Shown: one piece after another, positions 24,801 through 39,800 of the stretch
How the letters are laid out: each line of letters opens with the position of its first letter
Position numbering within the stretch: position 1 is the stretch's first letter
Assembly: GCA_964035545.1 (NCBI GenBank)
Contig: OZ037766.1
Location: 8,131,722 to 8,195,721 of the forward strand
Length of the DNA stretch: 64,000 nucleotides
Reading direction: 5' to 3'
Origin: Bugula neritina
Taxonomy: Eukaryota > Bryozoa > Gymnolaemata > Cheilostomatida > Bugulidae
Position numbers and translations under genes: made by a program
Notes under the pieces: generated by a model
Database searches by the model: none
Told to the model about the DNA's origin: nothing
The model's input: only the letters and a program-made list of their open reading frames with translations

Positions 24801-27800
24801 TTTTATAACTTTATTGCAGTTACTATTTCTTTATCCATTGGAACAACGTAAAGCTGTATCTTCTCTTAGAAACAAATTGAACCGATTCTACCACTATATC
24901 ACCATGACTACTTTTCTAAAGGATTTATGTGCACTGAAGTTATTAGGACTATCAATCTAATTCATAGACCTCTTCTAATCACAAGATTGAATAGATAAAG
25001 AATTATAATTGTTACTTGTAAAATATTTGATCGGTAAAGACTATAGAACAATAGTAATATCGGTCATAAATAAAATATTTTGTTGTTGTAAAAATTGTAA
25101 TTTTGTGGTTAAACTTTGCAGTTAACTTGAGTCAATTTGTATTTTCTGATATATAATTATGAATTAGCAACAGTTTGCAACATATTTACTTTACGCACAT
25201 AGTTATAATGATAATCAACAGTTTTTGGAAATTGGAGTGGAAAAAAACTATTCAGTATGATTGGTCAATTTCACAGCACTTTTTGCTCTTGGAATTAACA
25301 TTTACTTGAAATTGCCCTCAACCCTTGGCTTGGCCACCCAGTGGTACTCTTTTAACAAGTTATATTCTTCCTTGATTAGTATACAGAATATAGCTCCTGG
25401 CAGCAAATTGTTTATGCTCACAGGCCGAGTTCTCCACATTGAGAAATCTCATCTAGCTGTGGGCCTGTGGCTGTTTCAATATCAATGTGTATAAATTATG
25501 TACTCAGGTGTATAGATGTAGTCATTTGCTATAACAAAGTGGGTGATGCCAGTATCTATTATTAGTTTCTATCTTGGATATTTTATTTCAATGTCTTTTC
25601 TTTTCTCCGTGGTTGACTCTTTGTTAGCCAGTGCACCTATTACCATTATCCAATAAAATATTGTTAATCACAACTTATAGGTCTCACTGAATACCTGAGT
25701 TTAGTTATTGTTTTTGTTCAATAAATTAGTCAATAATTTGTGCTCTGCCATGTAAAACATTATTGGGCTTTTTGCATGTGTAATTACCAATTTGTAAAGC
25801 TATACATTGGATTTATAATCATCTTTAGACTACACACGAAAGGTAAGTTGAGCAGCTAAGATGTTCATTCTCAGAATTTATAAGTTTTCATTTTAAATAC
25901 ATGAAACTTGCCTTTTATAAAATCATGATGCAGCAAATTTGTTTTAATAAAGTCAAGTAAGTTTAAATAGTTTTTCAATTTATATTTACTATAGTTTAAC
26001 AAATGGCTGTAGGTTTTCAGTTTCCAATTAACTGTCGATTGCTGTGTTTACAGATTCACGTGATCTACAAAATGGATTTCATCAGATGATGAATGGTGAT
26101 CAGGCTGAACCTTCTATTAGATCTAAAACACCACCGGGTCCAGGTCCATGCGTTCCTGCTATGTTTACTATTAATCAGCTCAAGAGAAAGTTTGATAGTG
26201 TTGACAATATAATGGATCGCATTGATGCCGGAATATCCACTCTACGCAAGATTGAGGTTTGTATACTGATATAGGCTACTGTTACACAAACATTTGACCG
26301 CTGGCAAAGTTCAACCTAGTTTAATGTTGATAAGTTTTTGAAAGTCTGTTTTAATAATAAGAAGTTTTTAGGTTAAATTTTCTTAAAACTCTTGGAACCT
26401 GTCATTCTTGCATAGTTTCCATCTTTACATACACTATGTTATATGTTATATCATTGGGGATCAACAGCCTATAGCATAGTTTATGATCTAAAAACATAAA
26501 TAATACGTTATTCTGAACTGACTGTAAGATATGATAATTTTGTGATTGTTTGCTCTGGCCAACTTTTCAATAATTCAAGCATATTTATAAGTTTTTCAAT
26601 TATTGTTACTTCTCATTGATATTTATCTGTAAAATAAACCCAAAACTCTAGCTAAATACTGGAAATCTAGACTAAATGAGTATTTACCTTTTGGGCTTAA
26701 TCATATACTCACACTTACCTGCAATACATTAAGTAATGACTGTGCTGGTCATTTTGTTAGATGCCTGTCAAAGAGGCACCTGCTGAGCCTGCCGATGTGT
26801 CAAATGGTAAAGACAGCGTTGAAGTTGCACAGATACAGGAGGAGAGAACTCCTCATTCAGGAGGTATACTTCTATATTGTATCATTTGTTACAGGGTAGC
26901 CCATTGAAATATAACCCAGTTTTAATTCAGTAAAACAGCCTGCATACTTATGAGGTGTTGATTGTTGGAACCTGGTGTTAACCAATAATATAAGTACATG
27001 TTTATTTATGTATACTGGGTTTTAAGTACAAAGTTGTAGTACAGTCCTAACACAACTATTAGTACTTTTCTATTATTCCCTTGGTAGTTAATAACAGGCA
27101 TCAGTGTTGTTAATTACTGCTAATTGCTCCCATTTGAATATTGCTACAAGCTACTACTTCATTTTAATTGCTGAGTTTCCTCCATTCTATCACCTGGTAT
27201 CTGAGCTGTTATTCTTTATATTCAACTTCACAAATGAATAATTAAGCGGTAATCTAACTTTTTAATACAGCCCCTAACTTGGTTTAAATTTAAAAATTCT
27301 ACAGAATTCTCAAGTTCTATCCAGCTGTACTGTATCCTAAAACGATATATACTAAAGAGTGAATCCAATGCTATTAAACTTTCCTAGTCTTGACCATTAT
27401 TACAAATTAGTTCATATAAAGTTTAAATACAATCGGAGATATTAATGTTTAAACTGAAGTCACTTTTTATAGCAGTTGATTATTTGTATGGCATCATTTA
27501 TAATGTTATATTATTTATTCTTAATAGTTATTGTTACAAGCATATTAGGTTGAAGAAATAAGGTAGCTTGAAGAAGATAACTCTAAATTTGCTTTATTAG
27601 TTCAGCTTGAATCTTGATGTTGGGATAGTCATTAGCTTTTGGATTTTATAGGATGACAATGGGCCACTTGACTTGAATAAATAAGTATAATAATATGCTC
27701 AAGTCTCCAAAAGGAATTCTTAGATTTTAACTTTGCACTTTTTTAGATTTCGAACTGAAAAGTAATGTATCAAGAATTTTATGTAGCCATTAATTAATAG

Positions 27801-30800
27801 ATTAAAACTAAATTGCAAGCATTTTCACCCATTGCTGATTAATAATTCCACCAGAAGTGTAGAATAGTAATTTATTTTGAAAACTGACTCAATTAGCAAT
27901 GAAATGGAGTATGATTTCTATAAGGGGCATCAATTGCTATTAATATTTCATTATAAGTTAATAGAGTATTGTACACCATAAAATTAAATTTATTATACAA
28001 AGTTAAAATAATGAAATCAGTGAAAACAATAAAAAACTAAATTACACCTGCGTGGAAGTTTTAAACTAAAAAGTTCAATTGCATCTCTCCATTGTAAATA
28101 TAGTAAAGCACTGGATATAACCATGTTTTTCACTTTCGGTTTTAAGCTCTGTATTTTATTGAAGATCACCATTACGGTGTTACAAAGAACTTATGATTTC
28201 AAAAAGTTTCTGGTTTCTGCCAAAGTTATTAAATATGTAGAGTTTAGCACTAATTTTGCAATCATTTGTCACCAAATTTAAACTTTACATTATAGATGAT
28301 GTTATTAGAAGTTGTCTCCACAGCAATATTGTTCTGCAAGGAAAAACAACTTTATAATTTGGGTTGACTAATAACTTACATATCTTGCACTACCTATATT
28401 TAAATGTAAATAATTTGATGGCTCCACATGAATTTTATTTAAAACATACATTTATAATGTAATTATGTCAAGATCTTTTTGCAACTATCTCGTTGTTTAT
28501 TTTTCTTCATAAATCAATTACCAGCATAAGTTATATTGCCATCACGTCTGCTTTACTATTTGACCAGCTTAAAGTAAGTGTGTTCTGTAATCTCAATTGC
28601 TCATTGCATTTTGCTAACTTTGGTGTTGTCTTACCTTGATAGATACAATCAATCCCATGACTGCCAAGGCTTACTCCAAATCTACTCCAAATTTGGACTC
28701 ATGGAAATCAGCCTTAGATACACAGAGTTATAAGAAGTTAGACGTGGCAACAGAACAGGCTGAGCTAGGGACACAAGATGATACTAATATCTCAGAAGAT
28801 GAGGTCATAGATTCCGCTGCCGATGCTGTGGATGAGGAGGACGATGATGACTTCTGCAGTCTATCAGGTTCATTATATGGTCGAGATTTGTATATTATCT
28901 AGATAATGTGTTTACTACCAGGCCAACCTCAAAACGGAAGGTTTACTAAGAACTCACTCTACACAGATTATCCCTCAAGTCTGTATAATCTAATATATGC
29001 TTGTATTCCATCTAGCTCTAATTAAATTTATCGTAGAAACACAGTATTTTCTGTTTATCTGATGAATAAAATAGCATGACCAGTATATCAATAAGGTTGG
29101 CCCAGTAGTGTACCAAATAAAATTTCCAATCTAGTTGGTGTTGCAAGGGTTCAAACCTCACTGTTGGCTTGTTATTCTTTTTATCACCTAATTTACTTCT
29201 TAAAATAATGTTGCAATATTTTAGTGGTAAAGGTAACTGCCTAATTGCTTCAAGAGTGGCATATTGAGTTTGTAATGAATGGAATTTAGAATTTTCATTA
29301 AAGTATTGCCATAGCTGGTTAGCTGAATGGAACTCATTTCACAATGGGAGTTTGGTTCTTATTCTTAATTGGGCTGATTCATCTCCAATAATTGATTTTT
29401 TTGACAATGATGTGGGAAATAATCACTTTGGAGTTATCTGTTCATTTTAGTAGTTTGTGCCAGAGTTTCCTAGCTGATTTACTTTAACTTTATTATAAGT
29501 TACATTAGGAAACTAAAAGTGAATACTAAAAGTTTTTACACTACTAAGAGAATGTTCTAGTTAAGTTAATCCTGAACAACTGTAAAATTTTGAGTTTAAT
29601 ATTTGAGGCTCAAAGTATATGGTATTTGAATTATTAGCCTATCTTCCAAGCTGACTATCTTCCTTAGTTTGGTACATTCAGGTAGAGCCCTTAAAAAGCA
29701 TATTAGTAACTAACATTATGCTATCAAACAAAACTATTTAATAACATGGTGCTATTTTGCTCAAAGTTATAATAAACTTGAAACATTCCGCTGGATCCTG
29801 AGGGTGAAATCAAGTAAAAAGTTTCAATATTTACCCAAGAGTTCCTATTAATTTAAGCTGAGTCCTAAATCAACATCATTATGTATTGTTAAATTAAGCG
29901 TCAGTTCATTTACATGCTTTGACAGTTGAAAATAATGCTAAAATTAGAATAATATTTTATAGCATTCATTAAGACGCACTAAGGGGCCCTAATATTCCAG
30001 ACCCTATTCACACAACTATGCCCTTCATATCTCATAGTTTCATTATAGCGCATATCTGTAGTTTTTGTTTCCCATTGTTTAAATCCTTAGAATTAAAATA
30101 ATTGGGTATTGGGACCATTGATATACTGTTTTATTTACTTGAATGAACCTCTACAAGCAATATAGATTATCTCTAAAGGTCCACCCTCCGATATACCTTT
30201 TGCTGCTCAATATAACAAGCTAATGCTTTGTGAGGCAGAAACTAATCGTAGCGTCTAGTCAATTCATTAGGCACAATTAGTACGGAGCAATGAGCTGCTG
30301 CTCTTTGTGATTGTCCATTATCGGCTAGGGAGAGTCATTGGTTACGGGTTTGTAAAATTTACACCTCGGCTTTTTATCTACGGAGTTCGTAAGACAATGA
30401 GTGTGCGGCTCTGATCTGTCAACAATCTTAATCTGAGCAAATAACATCATTAACAGGCACTTCTGTTTGACTTTTGTTGTGGTTTCGTATATCAACTTGG
30501 AAGTACCTCACAGTGTGATGTCATGCCTCGCTGGGGACAGAAGGTGAAACATCAAGGCAAGGGTTTTCTGTTTACAGGGGGAGATAATCACAGTGATTTG
30601 GACTCGGATGCTGCTAATGCTACTGACGCTAAGTTCTCAGAGATTCTTTGGAACAAGCAGAGCAGTCTAGGTGAGTTTTCAATAATATTTCTGTTGGGTA
30701 CTATACAAAATGTAAACTTATAAGTCTAGTATCAGCGCTACTATAGTTATAGCTTTTAGTGATAATTGTAATTGTGGAAAGATGATATTTAACTGTCCAT

Positions 30801-33800
30801 TCTCAATGTAAGACGGACTTACTTTGTAGTTGCTATATAAAAGTCTCTCCAAGAGCAATTAAAATGTTTCAAATCACAATAATATGCAGATAATGAAATA
30901 CCAGTTTGTAGGCTTCCAATCTTTAATGTTTGCTTTGCTTTATTAAACTTATGGTATAGATTGCAATTATTTTCGCTGAAGGAGCTGTATTAACAGTATC
31001 TCATTAGCTGGTAGTTGATAGGTCATCAATACATCTAGGAAGCCATCTGCTTTCAACAGTCAACTTTGCTTCTTGCCTTATTGTTTTGACTTTATGTCAT
31101 CCTAGTCTATTCTTTTGGCTTTAAACTTGGCTAATCGCAACCTTTTAACCTCTCTTGGGAGTATTCAGTATTGTTTGCTGTAAGTTTGAGTTATAGAACA
31201 AAATGAATAAATATTGCAGATACATTTTTACTTGCATTAGCATTGTTTGAAGCTGGTTCTGTAAATTTATCTTATACTAATTTTTATGTTGTAAAGGCTG
31301 TTGCTTTAAGCCTGGCTGGCCCATAGCATTATGGCACCACCTAGCCTAGTTTCCAGTAAGCTTGAGCAAAGATTTTTAGCTTGTGGTACAATTACAGATA
31401 ACTCCTACACCATGATGTGTTTTACATTATATTCCACTAATTCATTCATAGTTTACTACTTCATTAAATATATTTGAAAATTTATTGATTGTGCTGCATA
31501 CAGTTTGAAATATTAAAAATTAATTGATAAAAGTCATTTAAGCTTATCAAAGTTATGATATAAAAGTGAGGCTTCTTGGCAGTGGCCTGTAAAATTTAAA
31601 CATTATTATTGTAATTAAATTTGCTATTAAAACTAATACAATAATGCCAAAAGCTGTACATTATATTATAATGCTTGCATGCTGTTGGCAAGCAGTTTTC
31701 AATAATCCATGACTACCAGTCACTATAATGATTAAGTATACTTCATATCTTAACACTAGTAAGCTGTAAACTCCTTTAATAAGCTAAGCAGATCAAAGAT
31801 GTAAGTCTTAATTCCAAATATTGATCTTAGAGCCTTTTGCAGTTGAATTGAGATAATTTCAGCATTGCTGCATTGCAGACTGGTTGTACTAGCACCTAGT
31901 GGCAACTAGCTTTCACGGAGTTGAGTCAAGCTTTACTTCATTTGCTGCAATTTCCTTTATTTGTTTGGCTTTTCTGATAGAGCCTTGAGCCTATATACAC
32001 AATGTTGGTTGGGTGATTTTATAATTTAATAAAACCTAGTGAGTTTATATTATGAACTTTTATATTTATCAGACGCTCTTTGAGGTATTTTATAACTTTA
32101 GATTGAAAGGTATTGAGTAATAATAAGGGTACTTAAGTATGCTCTGTTTCGTGAATAGTTCCAACTTGACTCTTAAAGAAAGAATATTCATAATTGTAGA
32201 TCTTTACATAAATTTAATTAAAATATTAAGTTTTCATTATAAATTTAATTAATGTTCAGATATTTATTTATTGGAAGCACTTTGAACTCTCGTGTCATCT
32301 TGACTTCTAACAGCCATGCAATAATAATTTCGTCTACATTGTAAAGTAGTTGAAGGGTGCTTGGGTTGTGCCAGTGGCTCGCATTTACGAGTATTACAAG
32401 TATTATGGTTCTCATGCACCTGCGCAGGCCATTGTTCAATGAAATTTAAAAAATATTTTAATAATTCTTTGGCGTTGCAGTTTGCTTTTATAAAAAACTA
32501 ATATTAAGCACTCAGGGCTCTGTAACTCGACTCCTCTTTCAATTAATTAGAATAGGGCTTTAGTGAAGCTAAACATTATTGTCATGTAAGATTTGTTATG
32601 CTGGCAGCTGCCTGAAGAAATGCTCTTTTGTTATTCCTCTAATGGGCAACTGCACCGTGTACAATTAAATTCTAATTGAGGCAGTTTGAATGTCAACTCT
32701 GTTAATTATTAAGTCAGTCACAGCATATTTCCTCTCAAACTCCAAGGATGCCAGCAATCTACAGCTTTTCAACACTAAACTACATGATGTGTGCCATGTT
32801 TCTTAATCTAACTTAAGTTATTTAGTATGACCTTATTATATATAGATCCACCATTAAATTGCACACCTAGCAAGACCCCACTGTTCAAAACTACTATGTT
32901 TAGGTGGTTAGTTTTGTACATCTATGTAAGATAGATTAGTAAATATATTATTATGACTGCAGTTAATATTGTGTAGTTTATTTCTATCTTGCATAAAATT
33001 TGATCAATGTATGATCATAAAATTTGATCATTTTATGTATGTCTTACGTTTGTACAATGTATAGACTTAGAACTGCTCTTTCTGTTGTTAGGAGACCCTC
33101 GGGTTTTTACCCTCAAACAGCAAGATAACGGAGCAGAAACTGACTCTATTCGAACTGAAGACTTTGAAACAACTTTTCAAAAATCTCTTCCTGCAGGTAC
33201 AGCAAAATAGTAAAGCTATATGAAAAGTTTGTAGGCAGGGTAGAATCTAAAAATAGATCTAAGTTTATAGTGATGGTGGCAGAGTGAGATAAAGAGACTT
33301 TCTTAAAATGAAACATACCAAACTATACAAGCTGCTGTTTAATTTTTGTCAATTTTTGTTTCTCCTCTTAATTTCTTACTTGTTTTGAATATGTGAAAAC
33401 TGCAAATTGTTACGAAATACTCAGGTTTTGACTATGTTATTTGTTAGCAAAATTTCATCTATTTATTAAATAATATGTTGCCTGTTTTATAATATCTCTG
33501 AAACAGAATGTGACCAGAATTTGTAATGTGACTACAAATTGTACCAGATTTAACCTTTTCAGCTTTTGCTTCCAAATTTAAAATTGCAGTTTTTCTTCTC
33601 AGCCCATTACAGTTTTAGCTTGTAACTTTAGCACCAGAGTCCTTGTTATTTTACTTTGTTAACTTCTTGTTTTGATCTATCTAATAGTAGTTCGGCTTTC
33701 TGTCCAGATGGTTTATTTATAACACAGTATGTGAGCTGAGTTATAACTATAAACTCAATAGCCTTAGAACCTATGACGACTCTCTCACCTGTAGCTAGCC

Positions 33801-36800
33801 TAGGATACTGTCCTCTGTTCATTATTACTACTACTGAGTAGACAAAGTTTATTTTCAGCTCATTTAAATCTGGTTTAAAGAAATGTCATGCAAGCTCTCA
33901 TTTTTTGTGGCCTTGGAGTTGCATTTTTTATATCTTTCTACTGGTAAAGGGTTTTTTCTACCCTTACCCACATTTCACACTGATTTTAGCATATTGTAGA
34001 CATGCTGTATTCTTATTTAATGGCATGCTTCACAGCTAAAGCTATTTAAATTAGATGCAGCCTTCTTTTTATACTAATTGCTAAGTTTGTCCTGTTGACT
34101 TTGAATGTTTACTCTAGCCTATAATACAAGATAGTTGTAATTGCTTTTAAACTTGATACATTATGTTGATATAGATTTATAATTTAGGATCAAATTCCAT
34201 GTGCTTGGCGTTGCCTAAGTATGTTTGTTAACCTGATTTATGCAGGAATGCTTTTATACTGCTGCTGTAGTACTCTTGAGCAAATAGTACAGTAGTATGT
34301 AGTGGAAGATTTCACTGAATTTTGCCGCAAAGTTTTTTGAAAATCTTGAATTTATTCAATTTCTACCATGAAAATGCCAAAACTGTGTAATTCTGGAAAT
34401 AGAAACCAACTTTTTATGTTTTAATAGGTTTGTTGTAGGATATGAATGTTTCACAACTTTATTTACGTTATTGTACGTCTAGACGGAAAACTTTTAAAGC
34501 AGACTAAAACTAAACCTTTCAAAGCAATATGTAACTAACTTGTTCTTATATTATACGTTTTTTTGAATTTTTCATTTTTGAATTTTTTATAGATTATAGC
34601 CTAAAGACTTACCATTCACAATCTTTAGCTGGAGAGTCTACAGACACGCCCCTTACTGAAGACTTTGAGGATCGGTTTAGATCAACTTTAAAGCATACTG
34701 ATTCTACAAGTGAGTCTTATAGACTCCCAGCAGCTCCAGGATTTAGTGGTATACCAGTGAGAACTGCACCAGGGTCTAGGGCTACCCCTGTGAACAGAAG
34801 GTATCCTACATCAACTAGTAGACACACGCCCCCTCCTCTTAAACGTACAGGTCCAAAGAACTTAGGTTATACAGGTAACTTCTAACCCTTAAGTAATGCA
34901 TACATACAGGAAGTATGCTGTTTGCTCTGTTATATTCTATTGCAAGAACTTACTGTGACTTAGCCATGGTGCCTGCTGTCATCTTCAAGCAATTTCCTTA
35001 GTAAACATGTCATAGTAGTAGAGCTGGTTTATACTTTGTCAACTTATATGGGGATTACTACATCAAACCTGTGGATTGTTGTTAGTTTGTGTAATTGCTG
35101 TGATGGGTTGGTTAGCATAATTAGCATCATATATGAACTTCTATGAAGCTATTTTTTAAGATATGTTATCCTCTCTTGCCAGAATCTCTCTTTTAAAGTC
35201 ACTGAATGGTTTCCATACTAACATAGCTGTTATTGCCTGATCACCATTTTTACACTCATCAGTTTGGTAAATACATTTCTTTACAAGACTGGCGTAATTT
35301 CTCAAAAAAGCCCCTTATTCCTATTGGTTACACAAACTTTTCTCAGCGAGGAAAGGTTAAAACTTTGCAGCTCGGTGATTTTGGTTTTTGATGGTGGGTT
35401 TCAACAAAATTTGTAATTTTATTGAAATATTTTAATTTGCACAGGCCTTTACATACTTGAAGTATTCACATACACAGAACTTTACATATTATGGGCTGAT
35501 TGAAGTAGTCACACCACTTTAGTTTGCAGGTTCATTAATTGTCCCTAGTTTTGGTTTCAGGCATCGCTGCCAGCAAATTAGCAGACGACAACCAGATCGC
35601 TGACACATTTGATGAGCTGAGTGACCTTGAACCTGACGGGTATCAGAGGATGAGGCCAACCAGCCCGCACCACGCAGCACCTATCGTCTCTAATGGGTAT
35701 GCAACAATAGACAAGATTAGCAATACTCATTTTCAGCTAACTTAAATAGGCTGTTACTAATTTTTTCTGTATTGTATAAGATTGTGGAATCTGCTTCAGG
35801 CTGGTCTAAATTTGTTAAAATTTAAGAAAGTTTTTAGCAACTACTTTCAATATTTTGCAGTATTACTCACCAGTGAAGACTGCTTTGTATCTAATACTAT
35901 TCATGCCAGTGTGTGTCAGCTGCTAAATTGTCGCTCTGTTGGCAGGTGTTATGAGGCTGACTCTGAGTCAGAAGATGGTGACTTTGCTCAGCAGATTCGA
36001 GAACAAAGCAGCAGGATACAAAAGGAAATAGAGTTGGAGCGTAGACTAAAAACCCGACAAGCACAGCGGGTGGCTAATCAATCTGTCCCTATCACTGACT
36101 CGGCTGGATCAGGGCGCTCAGGCTACAACTCTGTTGACTCACGTCACCATACACAGCCTCGTTATAGAGGAAGTGGCAGTTTCACTCATCTATCCTCAGC
36201 TCAAGGACTCCATGCATTCCATTCATACAGCGCCAGCACCCCGGACATGACTAACCTGTTCACTGCTCAACAAGTAATTCTATTTGCTATACATTTACTT
36301 TCTGTACAGTTGAGTAATCTAAATTTCAAATTATTTATACATTACTGTGAACTTTTCTCAAAACAACATTTAGCTAAAAGTCTTATAACAACTACCCTGA
36401 GTGTTTTTAGTTTCAAGTTGGTTTTTTTAATTGTAGGCATCAAGTTTGATGAAATCACAAATGGAAGAGGATTCAAACACCATAAAGAGATTAAATAGTG
36501 ATAGAATGGTGAGAGAATATTTGTATCTTGTATACCTAACCGACTTTCAACTACTCCATGGATATAATATGTTGGCAGGGTGTTTGCTGCTCTGTGCTCA
36601 CTGGATTATTCTATCTAGTTTCTTTGTCTGTAAATCTGAAAGGTTTCTGAAATTAAAACATGTTGAAAGTCTTCTAGCATATTACTAAAAGTTGAGATTC
36701 ATTTAATCTATTATAAAGATACATACAGTATATTAGAAAAGCAACATTCACATTATATGAGGGCAAAAATGGTTTATTCCTGCATTATGTAAAACTAAAT

Positions 36801-39800
36801 GATACTTTTTGCACACTTCTGTTGACCTACACGATAGAGTTGTTTAGCTGTGCTGGTCAGACTTAGTAAGTTTGAATTTTTCTAGTGATGCAGAAATTGC
36901 TTGTTGATGGAAGTCTGTAATCAAAATCCTTGCATTCTAATAGAAGTTGTTGAAGATAATGTGTATTTTTTTTTTTTTTGTAACATGCAATGAATACATA
37001 ATATAGATTATTTTTATTACCTAATTCTAAAGAAGTTTTCAAAATTATACCAACTCATAGCTATAGATAATATTATGCCACTTCAAAACTGTACAACTAG
37101 TACATGTATAGAATTAAAGCTATATTTGACTGCACACATATATTGATACAACAAAATGTGAATTTTTTTAGGGATTGCTTCAAGAGGTAAACAAACTGCA
37201 AGAGCAGTTGAAGAAGTTAGAGGAAGAAGTTAGTAGTACAGAACTGCAGGCTAAAGAGAATAGAGCTCGGGCTGAGGAGTCAAGGTTATATAACTACTGT
37301 ATTGTATTATGACAACAGCAATGATACTGTATTGTATATTTTGTTTGTTCTGCTGCTAGCATTGTTCTATATTTATTCCGATTGCTGGAACAAAATGTGA
37401 TGTAATTTTGTTCCAGTAACCGGAACAATACTTAACGATTATTTCAATTTATTTGTGTGTTTTACATAGGAGCCACTTGATGGTAGCGGAGTTTAAGAAA
37501 GAAGCTGTTTTGAAAGAAATTAGCCGTCTCAATGCAGAAGTGGAGCAAGGAAAGAGAATTATTGAAGAGGCCGAGGAGCGAAAAAAGGAAGAAGATGATA
37601 TTCTCAATAGTCTTGGTGTTACTATGCAACAGGTAAAACTTTCCTACTGCCTTTGTAGCAAGCGGTTGCTACTTACACAAAATGCAATCCAAACAGTTTA
37701 TTGGTATACCTAAAATTTCCCTATTCACTGGAAAATACAAATATTGTTTTGAGGCTTATGAAATCCTGATAAGATTTAGTATTGCCCTGACTATAAGTTG
37801 GAAAATATTATTATTATTCATATTTAATAGTTAGTTTTCTGTTATTAAGTCTTTTGCTGCTGTGTATGATTAGTAGAACCGCAACTGGATGAATGATTGC
37901 TACAGATATTCAAGTGTCAAATGGTGAATTTTTATGGCTTGATTTGGGAATTTTATTCTTGCTCTTAATAATAATATTTTTAAATTACATTGTGAAGGCT
38001 GAACATGTAACTATTCTCTTGTTTTATAAATTGTTTTAATAAGAAATAAAATGACTCACTGATTTTATCTGCAATTTTCAGATGCCTTCAATAGTCAAAA
38101 GCAGGGATGAACTACAAGCTGAAGTTGAGAATTTACAGAAAGCTGGAGAGAAAGAAAAAGATGAACGAAGCAAAGAAGTGCAAAGTGTTAAAACCGAGGC
38201 ATCAGTTATGCAAGATCAAATGCAAGAAAAGGTATTCTAGTGCTATAGTTTGTTTCTAGTGATCATCATTAGTAAACATACTAATGAATGTAAAACTATG
38301 CTTTGGCACTCTTTTCCATTTTTTCAGTAAATGGAATAAAAGATAGCAGGTATATTTTTACCAAAACCTTATAGCATATATAAGTCATGATGTCCGGTAA
38401 AAATGGCACAGTAAAAATGGCACGGGTAATAATGTTGCAAATGGAAAAATAGGTGAAATTGGCACATTTTGATATTAGGGTTTGGGTTTGAGATGGGGGT
38501 TTGAGTTGAGGGTTTGAGCAAATTTAACATCTGTGTGCCATATTTACATACTGTTTCATTTGTGCCATTATTACCTGTGCCATGTTTACCTAAAATCACA
38601 AATCATGTAGCAAAATCATAGTTTTTTATCAACATTTCAAAGCTATCATCTTCAATATATTATTATACTTTTTGTTATATAATCTTTGATATATACTCTC
38701 TATTATATACTCTGTGTTATATACTATGTGTTATATACTCTTTATTTATGGAATGAATTTACAGATTGATGAGTTGAGAGACTCTGTGCAGAGGTTGAAC
38801 ACTCACTTAGAGCGAGTTACCATGGAGAAAGATGAGTACAAGAAAGAACGCGATGCTGCTATCTCAAAATGTGAATCACTACAGAGAGACATGACTGCTG
38901 GAGAACAGGCTAAAGCACAAGCCTTAGAGGTAACCACGTTCATAGCTCAATCTTGACTAATTCTACAATTCATATATATACAATGCTTGGAATCTTATTG
39001 TTGTTAATTTTTTCTAACAATTAATCAAAAGTGCATTTGAAGTTATTGTTTTATGTTAATGAAATCTAGAAAATTTTCCATAACTTCTTGGTTTGGATTG
39101 CAAGTGTTGCCAGTAGAACTTATAGCTTCCATATAAGAGTAGCTACAGTTTACATTATGTAGCTTTATGTACAGCTTGTTATCTTTCTTCCTGTAGCAAA
39201 CAATCAAAGGATATGATGACATGAGACGGAGGTTAGAGAAAGAGTCAGCAGAGGTCAATGTTCAGTTGTCCAATGAGCTCAAAGGTTCTAAAAAGCTATT
39301 AGAAATAGAGGAGCAGAAATGCTGTAAACTTCGAGAGGAGATAACTTTACGAGATCAGCTGAACACCTCCTTGAGGTACGAATAAAACACCCTGCATTAC
39401 AAATACAGGTGGAATAGAGCTAGCTCAACCTGCAGTAATCTCATGCAGTGACTTATTTCCCATATGAGTGCAAAAGTTATTGAGCTACTCATTGTTAATA
39501 TCAAGATCTACTTGCATTCATAATGATAGTAACTCATTAATAAATACTTGAAATAAAAATGAAAAGCATACACTGTGTATCATCAAAAACATAAATTTAT
39601 AATTAAGCTAGTGACAGTATATATAAAATCGCAATGAAGCATAATATTAATAATAAATGTAGTCACTATTAAAATGTAATGAGCCAGATATTTATTGCTT
39701 TAATATTCAATATAATATGCTCTGAGAATAATAGCTTTGCTATTTATAGATACATCAGTTGTATCATTGTAGCAGAACCTTATATTATAATATTATTTAT

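Noticed and set aside
25261-25494. 77-codon plus-strand frame in an intron of the giant gene
   Set aside because: Hydrophobic low-complexity translation from a TTG start, no splice-site frame match to neighbouring exons.
32245-32439. 64-codon minus-strand frame in an intron
   Set aside because: No domain, no splice signals, opposite strand to the host gene.
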